Position numbers and translations under genes: made by a program. From NCBI RefSeq assembly GCF_023639785.1, contig NZ_CP098325.1:2604001-2668000 (forward strand): a stretch of DNA of 64,000 nucleotides, given 5' to 3'. Shown one piece after another: positions 36,852 to 47,192 of the stretch; within the stretch, counting starts at the first letter, position 1, and each line of letters begins with the position of its first letter. The notes beneath the pieces are model-generated. The model did not search any database. It saw only the letters and a list, made by a program, of their open reading frames with translations, and had not been told where the DNA came from. Source of the stretch: Leclercia adecarboxylata. Its GTDB lineage: Bacteria; Pseudomonadota; Gammaproteobacteria; Enterobacterales; Enterobacteriaceae.

Positions 36852-36924
36852 CGGACCCGGATGCATAACAGGCGGTTTGCAAACCAGCTCAACGCATTAA
36901 TGTGAACTGTCGCAAATAAAGGAG

Positions 36925-36959
36925 GAAAAAAATCTGGAGGGGTTACAAGTCCTCTCCGG
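36925..36959 (-). terminator. Terminator of the psp operon
   Basis: On the minus strand GGAGAGG and CCCCTCC form a stem with one mismatch around an eight-base loop, followed by AGATTTTTTT. It lies about 30 bases past pspD and protects the ycjM promoter from read-through. Confidence 0.72.
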
Positions 36960-36988
36960 ATAAAGGAAAGGACTCATTCATGGGAATA

Positions 36989-37210
36989 TCAGGATAAGTA
37001 ACGGCGGGATACGCGGTTGGCCAGCTTCTTCAGCATCGGCTCCAGCGCCATCGCAAGCAGCATGCGGACAGGCTTACGGGCGACCGATTTAATCGCCCAG
37101 CCCGCGACGCCCGCCGGGCCGTAACGCAGTGCGGTCAAGAGTACCAGCTTCCCTGCGATTTTAATGCCCGGCTTAACGCGCTGCCCGGCCTGTTGCCAGC
37201 GTTGGTTCAT
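36989..37210 (-). CDS. pspD: PspD, phage-shock protein D
   Basis: This 73-residue protein is the orthologue of E. coli PspD, a small inner-membrane-associated protein with a hydrophobic stretch around residues 22-45 ([19 protein letters not shown]). It has only a minor role in the phage-shock response. It is the last gene of this operon: the pspE rhodanese gene that follows in E. coli is absent, replaced by a terminator. Confidence 0.9.
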   Translation of the reverse strand: MNQRWQQAGQRVKPGIKIAGKLVLLTALRYGPAGVAGWAIKSVARKPVRMLLAMALEPMLKKLANRVSRRYLS

Positions 37211-37224
37211 ATCAGGTCTCTCAG

Positions 37225-37581
37225 TTAAAGCTGACGAAAACGGCTTCGCAGCGTAAAGGTATCCGAGGTGACGTACCGCTCCATCTCGCGCAGGCGCTTT
37301 TCACCTGCCGACAGTTCGGCGTCCACCGCATCCAGTAATTCACTGCTGGTGGGGGCATTTTCATCGTTCAACGCGCTGTCCGGCATCGGGTCCAGCACGA
37401 AGGATAAAATGATATAGGCCACCAGGGTAATAAAGGCCAGGCCGAAGAAAATGGACAGCACCGTCACCACACGAACCAGTTTCACCGGCACGTCGAGATA
37501 ATGCGCCAGCCCGGCACAGACGCCGCGGACCATCCCCTGCTGGGGAATACGCCACAACTTTTTGTTCAGGTTCAGAGCCAT
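37225..37581 (-). CDS. pspC: PspC, phage-shock membrane sensor
   Basis: This 118-residue inner-membrane protein has an N-terminal PspC domain ([27 protein letters not shown]) and a membrane helix around 45-70. With PspB it senses envelope stress and draws PspA away from PspF, which switches the operon on. The ATG at 37581 shares a base with the pspB stop (coupled translation). A longer out-of-phase open frame here is an artefact. Confidence 0.95.
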   Translation of the reverse strand: MALNLNKKLWRIPQQGMVRGVCAGLAHYLDVPVKLVRVVTVLSIFFGLAFITLVAYIILSFVLDPMPDSALNDENAPTSSELLDAVDAELSAGEKRLREMERYVTSDTFTLRSRFRQL

Positions 37582-37805
37582 TAGCGATCCCTCCAGTTCG
37601 GATGTTCCGCATCCAGAATCGCTTCCAGCGCCTGAATACGGTCGCGCATTTTATTAGCGTCCTGAGTTAATTGCGCCAGGCGCTGGTGTTCGCTTTGCGA
37701 CAGCTCTCCCCGGGAAGAACGGTTACTGTAGTGCAGCCATAACCAGATCGGCAGAACAAACAGCACGAAAATGGTCAACGGAATGGCAAGAAAAAGCGCG
37801 CTCAT
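37581..37805 (-). CDS. pspB: PspB, phage-shock membrane protein
   Basis: This 74-residue protein has an N-terminal membrane helix (ALFLAIPLTIFVLFVLPIWLWLHY) and a cytoplasmic coiled-coil tail rich in charged residues (LAQLTQDANKMRDRIQALEAIL). It partners PspC in sensing inner-membrane damage. It lies 51 bases after pspA and is coupled to pspC. Confidence 0.96.
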   Translation of the reverse strand: MSALFLAIPLTIFVLFVLPIWLWLHYSNRSSRGELSQSEHQRLAQLTQDANKMRDRIQALEAILDAEHPNWRDR

Positions 37806-37856
37806 GTCTACTCCTTGTCTTATGAGTGGCGGCGCCAGCAGGCGCCGCAGTCGTTA

Positions 37857-38525
37857 TTATTGATTGTCTTGTTTCACTCTGGCCTTCAGCGCGGCCAGCT
37901 GCTCGCTGATTTCGTCATCCGCTTTCAGATCGGCAAACTGCTGATCCAGCGTTTTCTGTTTGCCGAAGCTGTGGCTTTCCGCTTCGGCTTCCATCTGATC
38001 GATACGGCGTTCAAATGACTCGAAGCGGGCCATGGCTTCGTCAATCTTGCCGCTGTCGAGCTGACGGCGCACGTCGCGTGACGAGTTAGCGGCCTGATGG
38101 CGCAACGTCAGGGCCTGCTGACGGGCGCGGGTTTCGCTCAGCTTGTTCTCCAGCTCAGCAATCTCTTTTTTCATGCGGGTGAGCGTTTCATCCACCAGGG
38201 TCACTTCCTGCTCCAGGGTGGCAACGATGTCGGTCAGCTTCTGTTTTTCAATCAGCGCAGAGCGGGCCAGATCGTCTTTATCTTTACGCAGCGCCAGCTC
38301 CGCTTTTTCCTGCCATTCAGCCTGCTGTGCAGTCGCCTGTTCAATACGGCGGGTGAGCTGTTTCTTTTCGGCCAGCGCACGGGCAGAGGTGGAGCGCACT
38401 TCCACCAGCGTATCTTCCATCTCCTGGATCATCAGACGAACCAGCTTCTGCGGATCTTCTGCCTTTTCCAGCAGCGAGTTGATGTTGGCGTTCACGATGT
38501 CGGCAAAACGAGAAAAAATACCCAT
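37857..38525 (-). CDS. pspA: PspA, phage-shock effector and PspF inhibitor
   Basis: This 222-residue, almost wholly coiled-coil protein matches E. coli PspA in length and start ([24 protein letters not shown]). It inhibits PspF in unstressed cells and, when induced, oligomerises on the inner membrane to limit proton leakage. It belongs to the ESCRT-III-like superfamily. The gene is first in the operon, behind the sigma-54 promoter shared with divergent pspF. Confidence 0.97.
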   Translation of the reverse strand: MGIFSRFADIVNANINSLLEKAEDPQKLVRLMIQEMEDTLVEVRSTSARALAEKKQLTRRIEQATAQQAEWQEKAELALRKDKDDLARSALIEKQKLTDIVATLEQEVTLVDETLTRMKKEIAELENKLSETRARQQALTLRHQAANSSRDVRRQLDSGKIDEAMARFESFERRIDQMEAEAESHSFGKQKTLDQQFADLKADDEISEQLAALKARVKQDNQ

Positions 38526-38576
38526 AATTGAATCCTCATATTTATGTTATCGGGCTAAGCCCTGCTGTTTAGCTAA

Positions 38577-38592
38577 TACAATTCCCGTGCCA
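38577..38592 (-). promoter_or_regulatory. Sigma-54 promoter of pspABCD
   Basis: On the minus strand TGGCACGGGAATTGTA fits the -24/-12 consensus TGGCACG-N4-TTGCA with one change. It lies about 50 bases from the pspA start. The remaining 100 bases to pspF are where PspF enhancer sites and an IHF site lie in E. coli; I did not define them here. Confidence 0.9.
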
Positions 38593-38691
38593 GTTTTTTA
38601 TCTTATTGATTTTACGCAAGGTGATTGCTTTTTCACCCATTCAGGCCTACTCTCGCCTGGTGAATTACACCAATAAGGGGTTAATTTCATC

Positions 38692-39669
38692 ATGGCTGAA
38701 TTTAAAGATACGTTACTGGGGGAAGCCAACAGCTTTCTCGAAGTGCTGGAGCAGGTATCCAGGCTGGCGCCGCTCAATAAGCCAGTGCTGATAATTGGCG
38801 AGCGCGGTACGGGTAAAGAGCTGATTGCCAACCGCCTGCATTATCTGTCCGGGCGCTGGGATGGGCCGTTTATCTCCCTGAACTGCGCCGCACTTAACGA
38901 AAACCTGCTCGATACCGAACTGTTTGGCCATGAAGCGGGAGCCTTTACCGGAGCCCAGCGTCGCCATCCCGGTCGTTTTGAACGCGCCGATGGGGGGACG
39001 CTGTTCCTGGATGAGCTGGCCACCGCGCCGATGCTGGTACAGGAAAAACTGCTGCGCGTTATTGAATATGGTGAACTCGAGCGCGTGGGCGGCAGCCAGC
39101 CGTTACAGGTCAACGTGCGTCTGGTGTGCGCGACCAACGCCAACCTGCCTGAGATGGTCGAGCAGGACAGATTCCGTGCCGACCTGCTGGACAGGCTGGC
39201 GTTTGACGTCGTCAACCTGCCGCCGCTGCGGGAGCGGCGCAGCGACATCATGCTGCTGGCAGGGCAGTTTGCCATTCAGATGTGCCGCGAACTGGGGCTG
39301 CCGCTGTTTCCCGGCTTCAGCCAGCACGCCCGCGAAACGCTGCTGGACTACCGCTGGCCGGGCAACATCCGTGAGCTGAAAAACGTGGTCGAACGCTCCG
39401 TCTACCGCCACGGCAGCAGCGAAACGGAGCTGGATGAGATTATTATCGATCCCTTTCATCGCCCCGCGCAGCCCGCCGTCAGTACAGCCGGTACGACCGG
39501 CGCGCCTGCCCTGCCGCTCGATTTGCGCCAGTTTCAGCATGAGCAGGAAAAGCAGTTGCTGGAAAAGAGCCTGCACGAAGCGAAATTTAATCAGAAACGG
39601 GCGGCTGAACTGCTGGGTCTGACCTACCATCAGCTAAGGGCATTGCTCAAAAAGCATCAGATGCGCTGA
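38692..39669 (+). CDS. pspF: PspF, sigma-54 activator of the phage-shock operon
   Basis: This 325-residue enhancer-binding protein has only an AAA+ domain (Walker A GERGTGKE, the sigma-54 contact loop GAFTGA, Walker B GTLFLDELA) and a C-terminal Fis-type helix-turn-helix (QKRAAELLGLTYHQLRALLKK). It lacks an N-terminal sensor domain because PspA supplies the control. It is divergent from pspA. It is followed after 88 bases by sapA, whereas in E. coli the puu cluster intervenes. Confidence 0.96.
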   Translation: MAEFKDTLLGEANSFLEVLEQVSRLAPLNKPVLIIGERGTGKELIANRLHYLSGRWDGPFISLNCAALNENLLDTELFGHEAGAFTGAQRRHPGRFERADGGTLFLDELATAPMLVQEKLLRVIEYGELERVGGSQPLQVNVRLVCATNANLPEMVEQDRFRADLLDRLAFDVVNLPPLRERRSDIMLLAGQFAIQMCRELGLPLFPGFSQHARETLLDYRWPGNIRELKNVVERSVYRHGSSETELDEIIIDPFHRPAQPAVSTAGTTGAPALPLDLRQFQHEQEKQLLEKSLHEAKFNQKRAAELLGLTYHQLRALLKKHQMR

Positions 39670-39757
39670 CATATTCAGCACTTATCCGCAGACATTTTTA
39701 CGAAGCAGGTGTAAGTGCGATACACTTTGCAGATCGTCACTAAAAACCTTAAAAATT

Positions 39758-41398
39758 ATGCGTCTGGTTTTCTCGTCCCTGATTGCGCTCGGTCTGCTCA
39801 GTAGCCAGGCTTTTGCCGCGCCTGAGCTGCCGGAGCGTGCGGATATTCGCGACAGCGGCTTCGTCTACTGCGTAAGTGGGCAGGTCAACACCTTCAACCC
39901 GCAAAAAGCGAGCAGCGGCCTGATCGTCGACACCCTCGCCGCCCAGCTCTATGACCGCCTGCTGGATGTGGATCCCTATACCTATCGTCTGGTGCCGGAG
40001 CTGGCGGAGAGCTGGGAAGTGCTGGACAGCGGTGCTACGTACCGTTTCCGCCTGCGCGATGACGTCAGCTTTCAGACCACGCCGTGGTTTAAGCCCACCC
40101 GCAAACTCAATGCGGATGATGTGGTTTTCACCTTCCAGCGCATTTTTAACCGCAACCACCCGTGGCACTACGTTAATGGCGGCAACTTCCCCTACTTCGA
40201 CAGCCTGCAGTTTGCCGACACGGTGAAGAACGTACGCAAACTGGATAACCGCACGGTGGAGTTCACCCTTGCACGCCCGGATGCCTCCTTCCTGTGGCAT
40301 CTGGCGACGCACTACGCCTCGGTGATGTCCTCCGAGTATGCTACCCAGCTGACCCTGCAGGATAAAATGGAGCTGATGGACCGCCAGCCGGTAGGCACCG
40401 GACCGTTCCAGGTGGAGGAGTACCGGGCCGGGCAGTACGTGCGTCTTGCGCGCCATGAGAAATTCTGGCGCGGCACGCCGCTGATGCCGCAGGTGGTGGT
40501 GGATTTAGGCTCCGGCGGAACCGGACGCCTGTCGAAACTGCTCACCGGCGAGTGTGACGTTCTGGCATGGCCTGCCGCCAGCCAGCTGACCATCCTGCGC
40601 GACGATCCGCGCCTGCGTCTGACGCTGCGCCCGGGCATGAATATCGCTTACCTGGCCTTTAACACCAACAAGCCGCCGCTGAACAATCCGGCAGTCCGCC
40701 ATGCCCTGGCGCTGGCAATCAATAACCAGCGTCTGATGCAGTCCATTTATTACGGTACCGCAGAAACTGCCGCCTCAATCTTGCCGCGCGCCTCGTGGGC
40801 CTACGATAGCGAGGCTAAAATTACCGAATACAACCCGGATAAATCCCGCGAACAGCTTAAGGCGCTGGGGGCAGAAAACCTCACCCTGCAGCTGTGGGTG
40901 CCCACCAGCTCCCAGGCCTGGAACCCCAGCCCGCTGAAAACCGCCGAGCTGCTGCAGGCTGACCTGGCACAGGTAGGCGTCAACGTGGTGATTATCCCGG
41001 TAGAAGGCCGTTTTCAGGAGGCGCGCCTGATGGACATGAACCATGATTTAACCCTCACAGGCTGGGCGACAGACAGTAACGACCCGGACAGCTTCTTCCG
41101 TCCGCTGCTGAGCTGCGCGGCAATTGATTCCCAGACCAACTATGCCCACTGGTGCAACCGCGAGTTTGACGACATCCTGCGTAAAGCGCTCTCGACCCAG
41201 CAGCTGGCGGCGCGTATTGACGCCTACGATCAAGCGCAGATTATTCTCGCCAAAGAGCTGCCGGTGTTACCGCTGGCCTCCTCCCTGCGTCTTCAGGCAT
41301 ACCGGTACGATATTAAAGGCCTGGTGCTCAGCCCGTTTGGTAACGCGTCGTTCGCTGGCGTTTCCCGCGTGAATCAAGAAGAGGTGAAAAAACCGTGA
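39758..41398 (+). CDS. sapA: SapA, periplasmic peptide-binding protein
   Basis: This OppA-family binding protein is linked to resistance to antimicrobial peptides and, in E. coli, the operon to putrescine export. The 546-residue precursor has a signal peptide ending AFAAPE and SBP_bac_5 motifs ([21 protein letters not shown]). No clear Shine-Dalgarno site precedes the ATG (AACCTTAAAAATT), so translation initiation may be weak or use another feature. Its stop overlaps the sapB GTG start. Confidence 0.94.
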   Translation: MRLVFSSLIALGLLSSQAFAAPELPERADIRDSGFVYCVSGQVNTFNPQKASSGLIVDTLAAQLYDRLLDVDPYTYRLVPELAESWEVLDSGATYRFRLRDDVSFQTTPWFKPTRKLNADDVVFTFQRIFNRNHPWHYVNGGNFPYFDSLQFADTVKNVRKLDNRTVEFTLARPDASFLWHLATHYASVMSSEYATQLTLQDKMELMDRQPVGTGPFQVEEYRAGQYVRLARHEKFWRGTPLMPQVVVDLGSGGTGRLSKLLTGECDVLAWPAASQLTILRDDPRLRLTLRPGMNIAYLAFNTNKPPLNNPAVRHALALAINNQRLMQSIYYGTAETAASILPRASWAYDSEAKITEYNPDKSREQLKALGAENLTLQLWVPTSSQAWNPSPLKTAELLQADLAQVGVNVVIIPVEGRFQEARLMDMNHDLTLTGWATDSNDPDSFFRPLLSCAAIDSQTNYAHWCNREFDDILRKALSTQQLAARIDAYDQAQIILAKELPVLPLASSLRLQAYRYDIKGLVLSPFGNASFAGVSRVNQEEVKKP

Positions 41399-42360
41399 TT
41401 ATTTTTACCTTACGACGGCTTCTGTTGCTGCTGATCACCCTCCTCTTCCTGACCTTTGTTGGTTTCAGTCTGAGCTACTTCACCCCTCATGCCCCACTGC
41501 AGGGTGCCTCGCTGTGGAATGCATGGTGGTTCTGGTTTGAAGGGGTGCTGCACTGGGACTTTGGCGTCTCCAGCATTAACGGTCAGCCCATCGCCGAGCA
41601 GCTAAAAGAGGTGTTCCCCGCCACCATGGAGCTGTGCATTCTGGCCTTCGGCTTTGCGCTGGTTGTAGGTATCCCGCTGGGGATGCTCGCCGGGATCACC
41701 CGTAACAAGTGGCAGGACAAGGTGATCAGCGCGTTCGCCCTGCTCGGGTTTTCGGTTCCCGTCTTCTGGCTGGCGCTGCTGCTGACCCTCTTTTTCTCGC
41801 TGACGCTGGGCTGGCTGCCGGTGTCAGGACGTTTTGACCTTTTATACGCGGTGAAAACCGTTACCGGATTCGCCATTATTGACGCCTGGCTCTCAGATTC
41901 GGTCTGGCGGCATGAGATGATCATCAGCGCCGTGCGCCACATGGTGCTGCCGGTGCTGGCGCTGGCCGTGGCGCCGACCACGGAGGTGATCCGTCTGATG
42001 CGCATCAGCACCAGCGAAGTCTTTGATCAAAACTACGTCAAGGCTGCCGCCACGCGCGGATTGTCGCGGCTGACCATTTTACGTCGCCACGTGCTGCATA
42101 ATGCCCTGCCGCCGGTGATCCCGCGTCTTGGTCTGCAGTTCTCGACCATGCTGACCCTGGCGATGATCACCGAGATGGTCTTCAGCTGGCCCGGTCTCGG
42201 TCGCTGGCTGATTAACGCCATTCGCCAGCAGGACTATGCCGCGATCTCCGCCGGCGTAATGGTGATTGGCGCACTGGTGATCATCGTTAACGTGATATCC
42301 GATATTCTGGGCGCTATGGCTAACCCGCTGAAACATAAGGAATGGTATGCCTTACGATAG
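41395..42360 (+). CDS. sapB: SapB, ABC peptide transporter permease (DppB type)
   Basis: This 321-residue inner-membrane permease has about six helices and the EAA-loop segment [27 protein letters not shown]. It starts with GTG overlapping the sapA stop by four bases (GTGA), so expression is coupled. The C-terminus overlaps sapC by 14 bases. It forms a heterodimer with SapC. Confidence 0.95.
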   Translation: MIIFTLRRLLLLLITLLFLTFVGFSLSYFTPHAPLQGASLWNAWWFWFEGVLHWDFGVSSINGQPIAEQLKEVFPATMELCILAFGFALVVGIPLGMLAGITRNKWQDKVISAFALLGFSVPVFWLALLLTLFFSLTLGWLPVSGRFDLLYAVKTVTGFAIIDAWLSDSVWRHEMIISAVRHMVLPVLALAVAPTTEVIRLMRISTSEVFDQNYVKAAATRGLSRLTILRRHVLHNALPPVIPRLGLQFSTMLTLAMITEMVFSWPGLGRWLINAIRQQDYAAISAGVMVIGALVIIVNVISDILGAMANPLKHKEWYALR

Positions 42361-43237
42361 CGTATACAGTGAAAAGCGCACGCCCGGTGCGTTGCGCACC
42401 GTGTGGCGTAACTTCTATGGCGACACCGCGGCGATGATCGGCCTGTACGGCTGCGGCGGCCTTGCGCTGCTGTGCCTTCTGGGCTCCTGGTTTGCGCCCT
42501 ACGGCATCGACCAGCAGTTCCTTGGCTATCAGCTGCTGCCGCCGTCCTGGTCGCGCTACGGCGAAGTCTCCTTCTTCCTCGGCACCGACGATCTCGGGCG
42601 CGATGTATTGAGCCGTCTGTTAAGCGGTGCAGCACCGACCGTGGGCGGGGCTTTTGTGGTCACGCTGGCCGCCACGCTGTGTGGGCTGGTGTTAGGCATT
42701 GTTGCCGGCGCCACGCACGGCCTGCGATCGGCGGTGACAAACCATATTCTTGATACGCTGCTGTCGATCCCGTCGCTGCTGCTGGCGATTATCGTGGTGG
42801 CCTTTGCTGGCCCGCACCTGACCCACGCCATGTTTGCGGTGTGGCTGGCGCTGCTGCCGCGCATGGTGCGTTCGGTCTACAGCCTGGTGCATGATGAGCT
42901 GGAAAAAGAGTATGTTGTGGCCGCCCGCCTCGATGGCGCCACTACTTTGAATATTCTGTGGTTCGCGGTACTGCCCAATATCGCCTCCGGGATGGTGACG
43001 GAAATTACCCGCGCCCTGTCGATGGCAATCCTCGATATTGCCGCGCTCGGTTTTCTCGATCTCGGCGCGCAACTGCCCTCTCCGGAATGGGGCGCGATGC
43101 TGGGCGACGCGCTGGAACTGATCTACGTGGCCCCCTGGACGGTAATGCTGCCGGGCGCCGCAATTATGATTAGCGTATTACTGGTGAACCTGCTTGGCGA
43201 CGGGATCCGCCGTGCCATTGTGGCGGGGGTGGAATAA
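42347..43237 (+). CDS. sapC: SapC, ABC peptide transporter permease (DppC type)
   Basis: This 296-residue permease has the N-terminal extension typical of OppC/DppC proteins and the [26 protein letters not shown] loop that contacts the ATPases. Its start lies inside the end of sapB, and its stop shares a base with sapD (TAATG). Together with SapB it builds the membrane channel. Confidence 0.95.
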   Translation: MPYDSVYSEKRTPGALRTVWRNFYGDTAAMIGLYGCGGLALLCLLGSWFAPYGIDQQFLGYQLLPPSWSRYGEVSFFLGTDDLGRDVLSRLLSGAAPTVGGAFVVTLAATLCGLVLGIVAGATHGLRSAVTNHILDTLLSIPSLLLAIIVVAFAGPHLTHAMFAVWLALLPRMVRSVYSLVHDELEKEYVVAARLDGATTLNILWFAVLPNIASGMVTEITRALSMAILDIAALGFLDLGAQLPSPEWGAMLGDALELIYVAPWTVMLPGAAIMISVLLVNLLGDGIRRAIVAGVE

Positions 43238-44229
43238 TGCCATTACTGGATATTCGCAATCTGACGATTGAAATTAAAACCGGCGAAGGCTGGGTCAAAG
43301 CGGTCGATCGCGTCAGCATCACCCTGAGCGAAGGCGAGATCCGCGGGCTGGTGGGTGAATCGGGCTCTGGCAAAAGCCTGATTGCGAAAGCGATCTGCGG
43401 CGTGGCCAAAGACAACTGGCGCGTTACTGCCGACCGCATGCGTTTCGATGACATCGACCTGCTACGCCTTTCCGTTCGCGAGCGGCGTAAGCTGGTGGGC
43501 CACAACGTGTCGATGATTTTTCAGGAGCCGCAATCCTGTCTCGATCCGTCGGAACGGGTCGGCAAACAGCTGATGCAGAACATCCCTGGCTGGACCTATA
43601 AAGGCCGCTGGTGGCAGCGGTTTGGCTGGCGTAAACGCCGGGCCATCGAGCTGTTGCACCGGGTGGGGATCAAGGATCACAAAGACGCCATGCGCAGCTT
43701 CCCGTATGAGCTGACCGACGGTGAGTGTCAGAAAGTAATGATCGCCATTGCCCTGGCCAACCAGCCGCGCCTGCTGATTGCTGACGAACCAACCAACGCC
43801 ATGGAGCCCACCACGCAGGCGCAAATTTTCCGCCTGCTCACCCGGCTTAATCAGAACAATAACACCACCATTTTGCTGATCAGCCATGACCTGCAGATGC
43901 TGAGTAAATGGGCGGATAAGATTGACGTGATGTACTGCGGACAGACCGTAGAGACCGCAGGCAGCGAAGACCTGATCACCACGCCGCATCACCCTTATAC
44001 CCAGGCGCTGATCCGTGCCATTCCTGATTTTGGCAGCCCGATGCCGCACAAGAGCCGGCTGAATACCCTGCCGGGGGCGATTCCGCTGCTGGAACATCTG
44101 CCCATTGGCTGTCGTCTGGGGCCTCGCTGTCCCTATGCCCAGCGTAAATGCATCGAAACCCCACGCCTGACCGGGGCGAGGAACCATCTGTATGCCTGCC
44201 ATTTCCCGCTGAACATGGAGAGAGAGTGA
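43237..44229 (+). CDS. sapD: SapD, ABC transporter ATPase
   Basis: This 330-residue DppD-type ATPase has Walker A GESGSGKS, Walker [13 protein letters not shown] and an oligopeptide-transporter C-terminal cysteine cluster ([14 protein letters not shown]) that may hold an iron-sulfur cluster. The signature motif is altered to LTDGECQK, as in other SapD proteins. In E. coli SapD is also needed for TrkH potassium uptake. It lies one base before sapF. Confidence 0.94.
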   Translation: MPLLDIRNLTIEIKTGEGWVKAVDRVSITLSEGEIRGLVGESGSGKSLIAKAICGVAKDNWRVTADRMRFDDIDLLRLSVRERRKLVGHNVSMIFQEPQSCLDPSERVGKQLMQNIPGWTYKGRWWQRFGWRKRRAIELLHRVGIKDHKDAMRSFPYELTDGECQKVMIAIALANQPRLLIADEPTNAMEPTTQAQIFRLLTRLNQNNNTTILLISHDLQMLSKWADKIDVMYCGQTVETAGSEDLITTPHHPYTQALIRAIPDFGSPMPHKSRLNTLPGAIPLLEHLPIGCRLGPRCPYAQRKCIETPRLTGARNHLYACHFPLNMERE

Positions 44230-44230
44230 C

Positions 44231-45037
44231 ATGGTCGAAACCCTGCTGGAAGTGCGCAATCTGAGTAAGACCTTTCGCTATCGCACCGGCTTATTCCACC
44301 GCCAGACCGTCGAGGCCGTAAAGCCGCTGAGCTTTACCCTGCGCGAAAAGCAGACCCTGGCGATCATCGGTGAGAACGGCTCCGGAAAATCGACGCTGGC
44401 AAAAATGCTGGCCGGGATGATCGAGCCCTCCGATGGCGAGGTCCTGATTGACGACCATTTGCTCAAGTTTGGCGACTACTCGTTCCGCAGCCAACGGATC
44501 AGAATGATTTTTCAGGATCCGTCGACGTCGCTAAATCCGCGCCAGCGTATCTCACAGATCCTCGATTTTCCGCTCCGCCTGAATACCGACCTTGAGCCGG
44601 AGGCGCGGCGTAAGCAGATTATTGAAACCCTGCGAATGGTTGGGCTGCTGCCGGATCACGTGAGCTATTATCCGCATATGCTGGCACCAGGGCAGAAGCA
44701 GCGTCTGGGCCTTGCCCGGGCACTGATCCTGCGCCCAAAAGTGATCATCGCCGACGAAGCGCTGGCCTCGCTGGATATGTCGATGCGTTCACAGTTAATC
44801 AATCTGATGCTGGAGTTGCAGGAAAAACAGGGTATCTCATATATCTACGTGACCCAGCATCTGGGGATGATGAAGCACATCAGCGATCAGGTGCTGGTGA
44901 TGCATGAAGGCTCAGTGGTGGAGCGCGGCAGTACCGCGTCGGTGCTGGCCGCACCGCTTCACGATCTGACCAAACGTTTGATTGCCGGCCATTTTGGCGA
45001 AGCCTTGACCGCTGATGCCTGGCGAAAAGATCGCTGA
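44231..45037 (+). CDS. sapF: SapF, ABC transporter ATPase
   Basis: This 268-residue DppF-type ATPase has Walker A GENGSGKST, signature-like LAPGQKQRLGLARAL and Walker B VIIADEALASLDMS. It is the second ATPase of the Sap transporter and ends the operon. No intrinsic terminator is seen in the short gap to the fabI promoter; ycjD, present here in E. coli, is absent. Confidence 0.94.
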   Translation: MVETLLEVRNLSKTFRYRTGLFHRQTVEAVKPLSFTLREKQTLAIIGENGSGKSTLAKMLAGMIEPSDGEVLIDDHLLKFGDYSFRSQRIRMIFQDPSTSLNPRQRISQILDFPLRLNTDLEPEARRKQIIETLRMVGLLPDHVSYYPHMLAPGQKQRLGLARALILRPKVIIADEALASLDMSMRSQLINLMLELQEKQGISYIYVTQHLGMMKHISDQVLVMHEGSVVERGSTASVLAAPLHDLTKRLIAGHFGEALTADAWRKDR

Positions 45038-45061
45038 CCTGCCCCGTATGGAGTGGTCGGA

Positions 45062-45090
45062 TTAACACTGCACGCGACACATGCTATTAT
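45062..45090 (+). promoter_or_regulatory. Sigma-70 promoter of fabI
   Basis: TTAACA (45062-45067), 17 bases, then TATTAT (45085-45090) preceded by TGC, an extended -10. Transcription would begin near 45097, giving a leader of about 65 bases. Confidence 0.75.
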
Positions 45091-45106
45091 CGCCGCGTTT
45101 TAACGA

Positions 45107-45131
45107 CGGTTGTCCCATCAGATGACAACCG
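45107..45131 (+). other. Hairpin in the fabI 5' untranslated leader
   Basis: Eight-base arms CGGTTGTC/GACAACCG (45107-45114, 45124-45131) flank a nine-base loop, 30 bases ahead of the fabI start and past the predicted transcription start. As DNA it could be an operator. As RNA it could stabilise the message. I cannot assign a factor. Confidence 0.5.
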
Positions 45132-45161
45132 CCACAACAATGAATATAAGGATTAAGAGCT

Positions 45162-45950
45162 ATGGGTTTTCTTTCCGGTAAGCGTATTCTGGTCACTGGC
45201 GTTGCCAGCAAACTGTCCATCGCATACGGCATCGCACAGGCTATGCATCGCGAAGGCGCTGAGCTGGCATTCACCTACCAGAACGACAAGCTGAAAGGCC
45301 GCGTAGAAGAGTTTGCCGCGCAGCTGGGTTCCAGCATTGTTCTGGAATGCGACGTTGCTCAAGATGAAAGCATCGATGGCATGTTCGCTGAGCTGGCAAA
45401 AACCTGGCCGAAATTTGACGGTTTCGTTCACTCCATCGGCTTTGCACCGGGCGACCAGCTGGACGGTGACTACGTGAATGCCGTCACCCGTGAAGGCTTC
45501 AAAATCGCACACGACATCAGCTCCTACAGCTTTGTCGCGATGGCAAAATCCTGCCGCTCCATGCTGAACCCAGGCGCTGCCCTGCTGACCCTGTCCTACC
45601 TGGGTGCTGAGCGCGCAATCCCTAACTACAACGTAATGGGTCTGGCTAAAGCGTCTCTGGAAGCAAACGTACGCTACATGGCGAACGCAATGGGTCCTGA
45701 AGGCGTGCGCGTGAACGGTATCTCTGCGGGTCCAATCCGTACTCTGGCGGCTTCCGGCATCAAAGATTTCCGTAAAATGCTGGCACACTGCGAAGCGGTA
45801 ACCCCAATTCGTCGCACCGTGACCATCGAAGACGTGGGTAACTCCGCGGCATTCCTGTGCTCTGACCTCTCTGCTGGCATCTCCGGTGAAGTGGTTCACG
45901 TTGACGGCGGTTTCAACATCGCTGCAATGAACGAGCTGGAAATTAAATAA
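45162..45950 (+). CDS. fabI: FabI, NADH-dependent enoyl-ACP reductase
   Basis: FabI carries out the last reduction in each round of fatty acid elongation and is the target of triclosan. The 262-residue protein equals E. coli FabI in length, with the catalytic pair Y156 and K163 ([14 protein letters not shown]), the triclosan contact G93 in SIGFAPG, and the cofactor motif [13 protein letters not shown]. Residue 93 is the sensitive wild-type glycine. Codon use indicates high expression. Followed by a terminator hairpin. Confidence 0.97.
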   Translation: MGFLSGKRILVTGVASKLSIAYGIAQAMHREGAELAFTYQNDKLKGRVEEFAAQLGSSIVLECDVAQDESIDGMFAELAKTWPKFDGFVHSIGFAPGDQLDGDYVNAVTREGFKIAHDISSYSFVAMAKSCRSMLNPGAALLTLSYLGAERAIPNYNVMGLAKASLEANVRYMANAMGPEGVRVNGISAGPIRTLAASGIKDFRKMLAHCEAVTPIRRTVTIEDVGNSAAFLCSDLSAGISGEVVHVDGGFNIAAMNELEIK

Positions 45951-45957
45951 GTTCGTT

Positions 45958-45984
45958 ACCTTCCCGCTCCGGCGGGAAGGTTTG
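45958..45984 (+). terminator. Terminator after fabI
   Basis: Ten-base arms ACCTTCCCGC/GCGGGAAGGT surround TCCG, followed by a short TTT. The T-run is short, so termination may be partial. Confidence 0.75.
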
Positions 45985-46110
45985 CCGCCCCGCCCACCCC
46001 GCTTTTCCCGCGTTATTCCGTTCCGCTATTTGTTATCACCTAACAATATTTTTCCGCTTATCCTCCTTACGCCAGGATATTGATCGCTATTTTGAGATCA
46101 AGGAACGCAC

Positions 46111-47103
46111 ATGGAACAACGCCGTATTTCTGGCAAAGGCCACTGGTATCATGAGACCCAGTCCAGTAGCAGCCCGACGGAAGTCCTGCCTTTGGTTCCC
46201 GAAGCCGCACAGGTCGCGGATCGTTTTTTGCTGAACCTCACTTTACCCGCAACGTTGCTGGCAGCCTGTGAGCGCTGGTTAACCCCGGCACGGGCGCTGT
46301 GCGACCTCTTTTTCCCGCGTTCTGTGGCAGTTACCCGGCTGCGCACGTTAAGCGCGTATGACCGTTTCAGCACCGCCCTGACGGTGGCGCAGGTCTGCGG
46401 CGTGCAGCGTCTGTGTAACCACTACGCTGCCCTCCTCGCCCCGCTCCCCGGCCCTGACTCCTCCCGTGAAAGCAATCGCCGCCTCGCCCAGATCACCCAG
46501 TATGCCCGCCAGCTTGCCTGCTCGCCGGACGTGATCGACAGCAAAGCGCAGCAGGGTCTGGATGACGTGGGCCTGACGGTATATGACATTGTGACCATTA
46601 ACCAGATTATTGGTTTTGTCGGCTTTCAGGCGCGAGTCGTGGCGGTCTTCCAGGCTCTGCTCGGCCACCCTGTCCGCTGGCTGCCGGGACACCCTATTCA
46701 GCCCCACGCCCTGCCCGATGATAACGATTTGAACTCCTGGCAACCCGCTGTACCGGGCGTCGAGCGATGTCAGGCCAGCCCACAACAGCTGGCATCGCTT
46801 GAACGCTGGCAGAACGAGCCGCTACTGCAGCACCTTACGCCAGTGCTGTGCCATGAACCGGCAATCCTCGATCAAACCGGTGAAATTCTCATCAGTGGTA
46901 TTCATGCTGAATATAAAGACGATGAGGTGATAATGCGGGCCGCAGAGCAGCTGGCGCGTTCACCGGATCGGTTCAGCGCCGCGCAATTTACCCCGCTGAC
47001 AAATGACGGGCAGCAGCAGGTTCAGGCCATCAACCTGCTTACCTGGAGCGCTTTTTGCGGCTGGCTGAACCGTCTGAAAATCGCCGTTGGCAGAGGCGAA
47101 TAA
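46111..47103 (+). CDS. yciW: YciW, AhpD-like/CMD-domain putative oxidoreductase
   Basis: This 330-residue protein is the orthologue of E. coli YciW (about 375 residues), related to alkylhydroperoxidase AhpD-like proteins. In E. coli it is in the CysB regulon and tied to cysteine metabolism, but the reaction is not established. The helical segment VYDIVTINQIIGFVGFQARVV resembles the AhpD fold, yet no CxxC redox pair is visible, so peroxidase activity is doubtful. The start follows AAGGA. It lies between fabI and rnb on the same strand. Confidence 0.85.
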   Translation: MEQRRISGKGHWYHETQSSSSPTEVLPLVPEAAQVADRFLLNLTLPATLLAACERWLTPARALCDLFFPRSVAVTRLRTLSAYDRFSTALTVAQVCGVQRLCNHYAALLAPLPGPDSSRESNRRLAQITQYARQLACSPDVIDSKAQQGLDDVGLTVYDIVTINQIIGFVGFQARVVAVFQALLGHPVRWLPGHPIQPHALPDDNDLNSWQPAVPGVERCQASPQQLASLERWQNEPLLQHLTPVLCHEPAILDQTGEILISGIHAEYKDDEVIMRAAEQLARSPDRFSAAQFTPLTNDGQQQVQAINLLTWSAFCGWLNRLKIAVGRGE

Positions 47104-47192
47104 CCACACTAATGACCCAAAGAGCGCTTGCTGTAACAGTGAGATTCGCGTAAAACTGTCAGCCGCTCATATGGCTACGAAAATAGATCACT

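Noticed and set aside
36874..36885. Palindrome GGTTTGCAAACC upstream of ycjM
   Set aside because: Perfect but short, no second copy noticed, and no regulator known to me; could be chance.
36901..36916. CRP-like sequence TGTGAACTGTCGCAAA upstream of ycjM
   Set aside because: Only the first half-site fits TGTGA-N6-TCACA. Its position near -92 would suit CRP, but the match is too poor to list as a feature.
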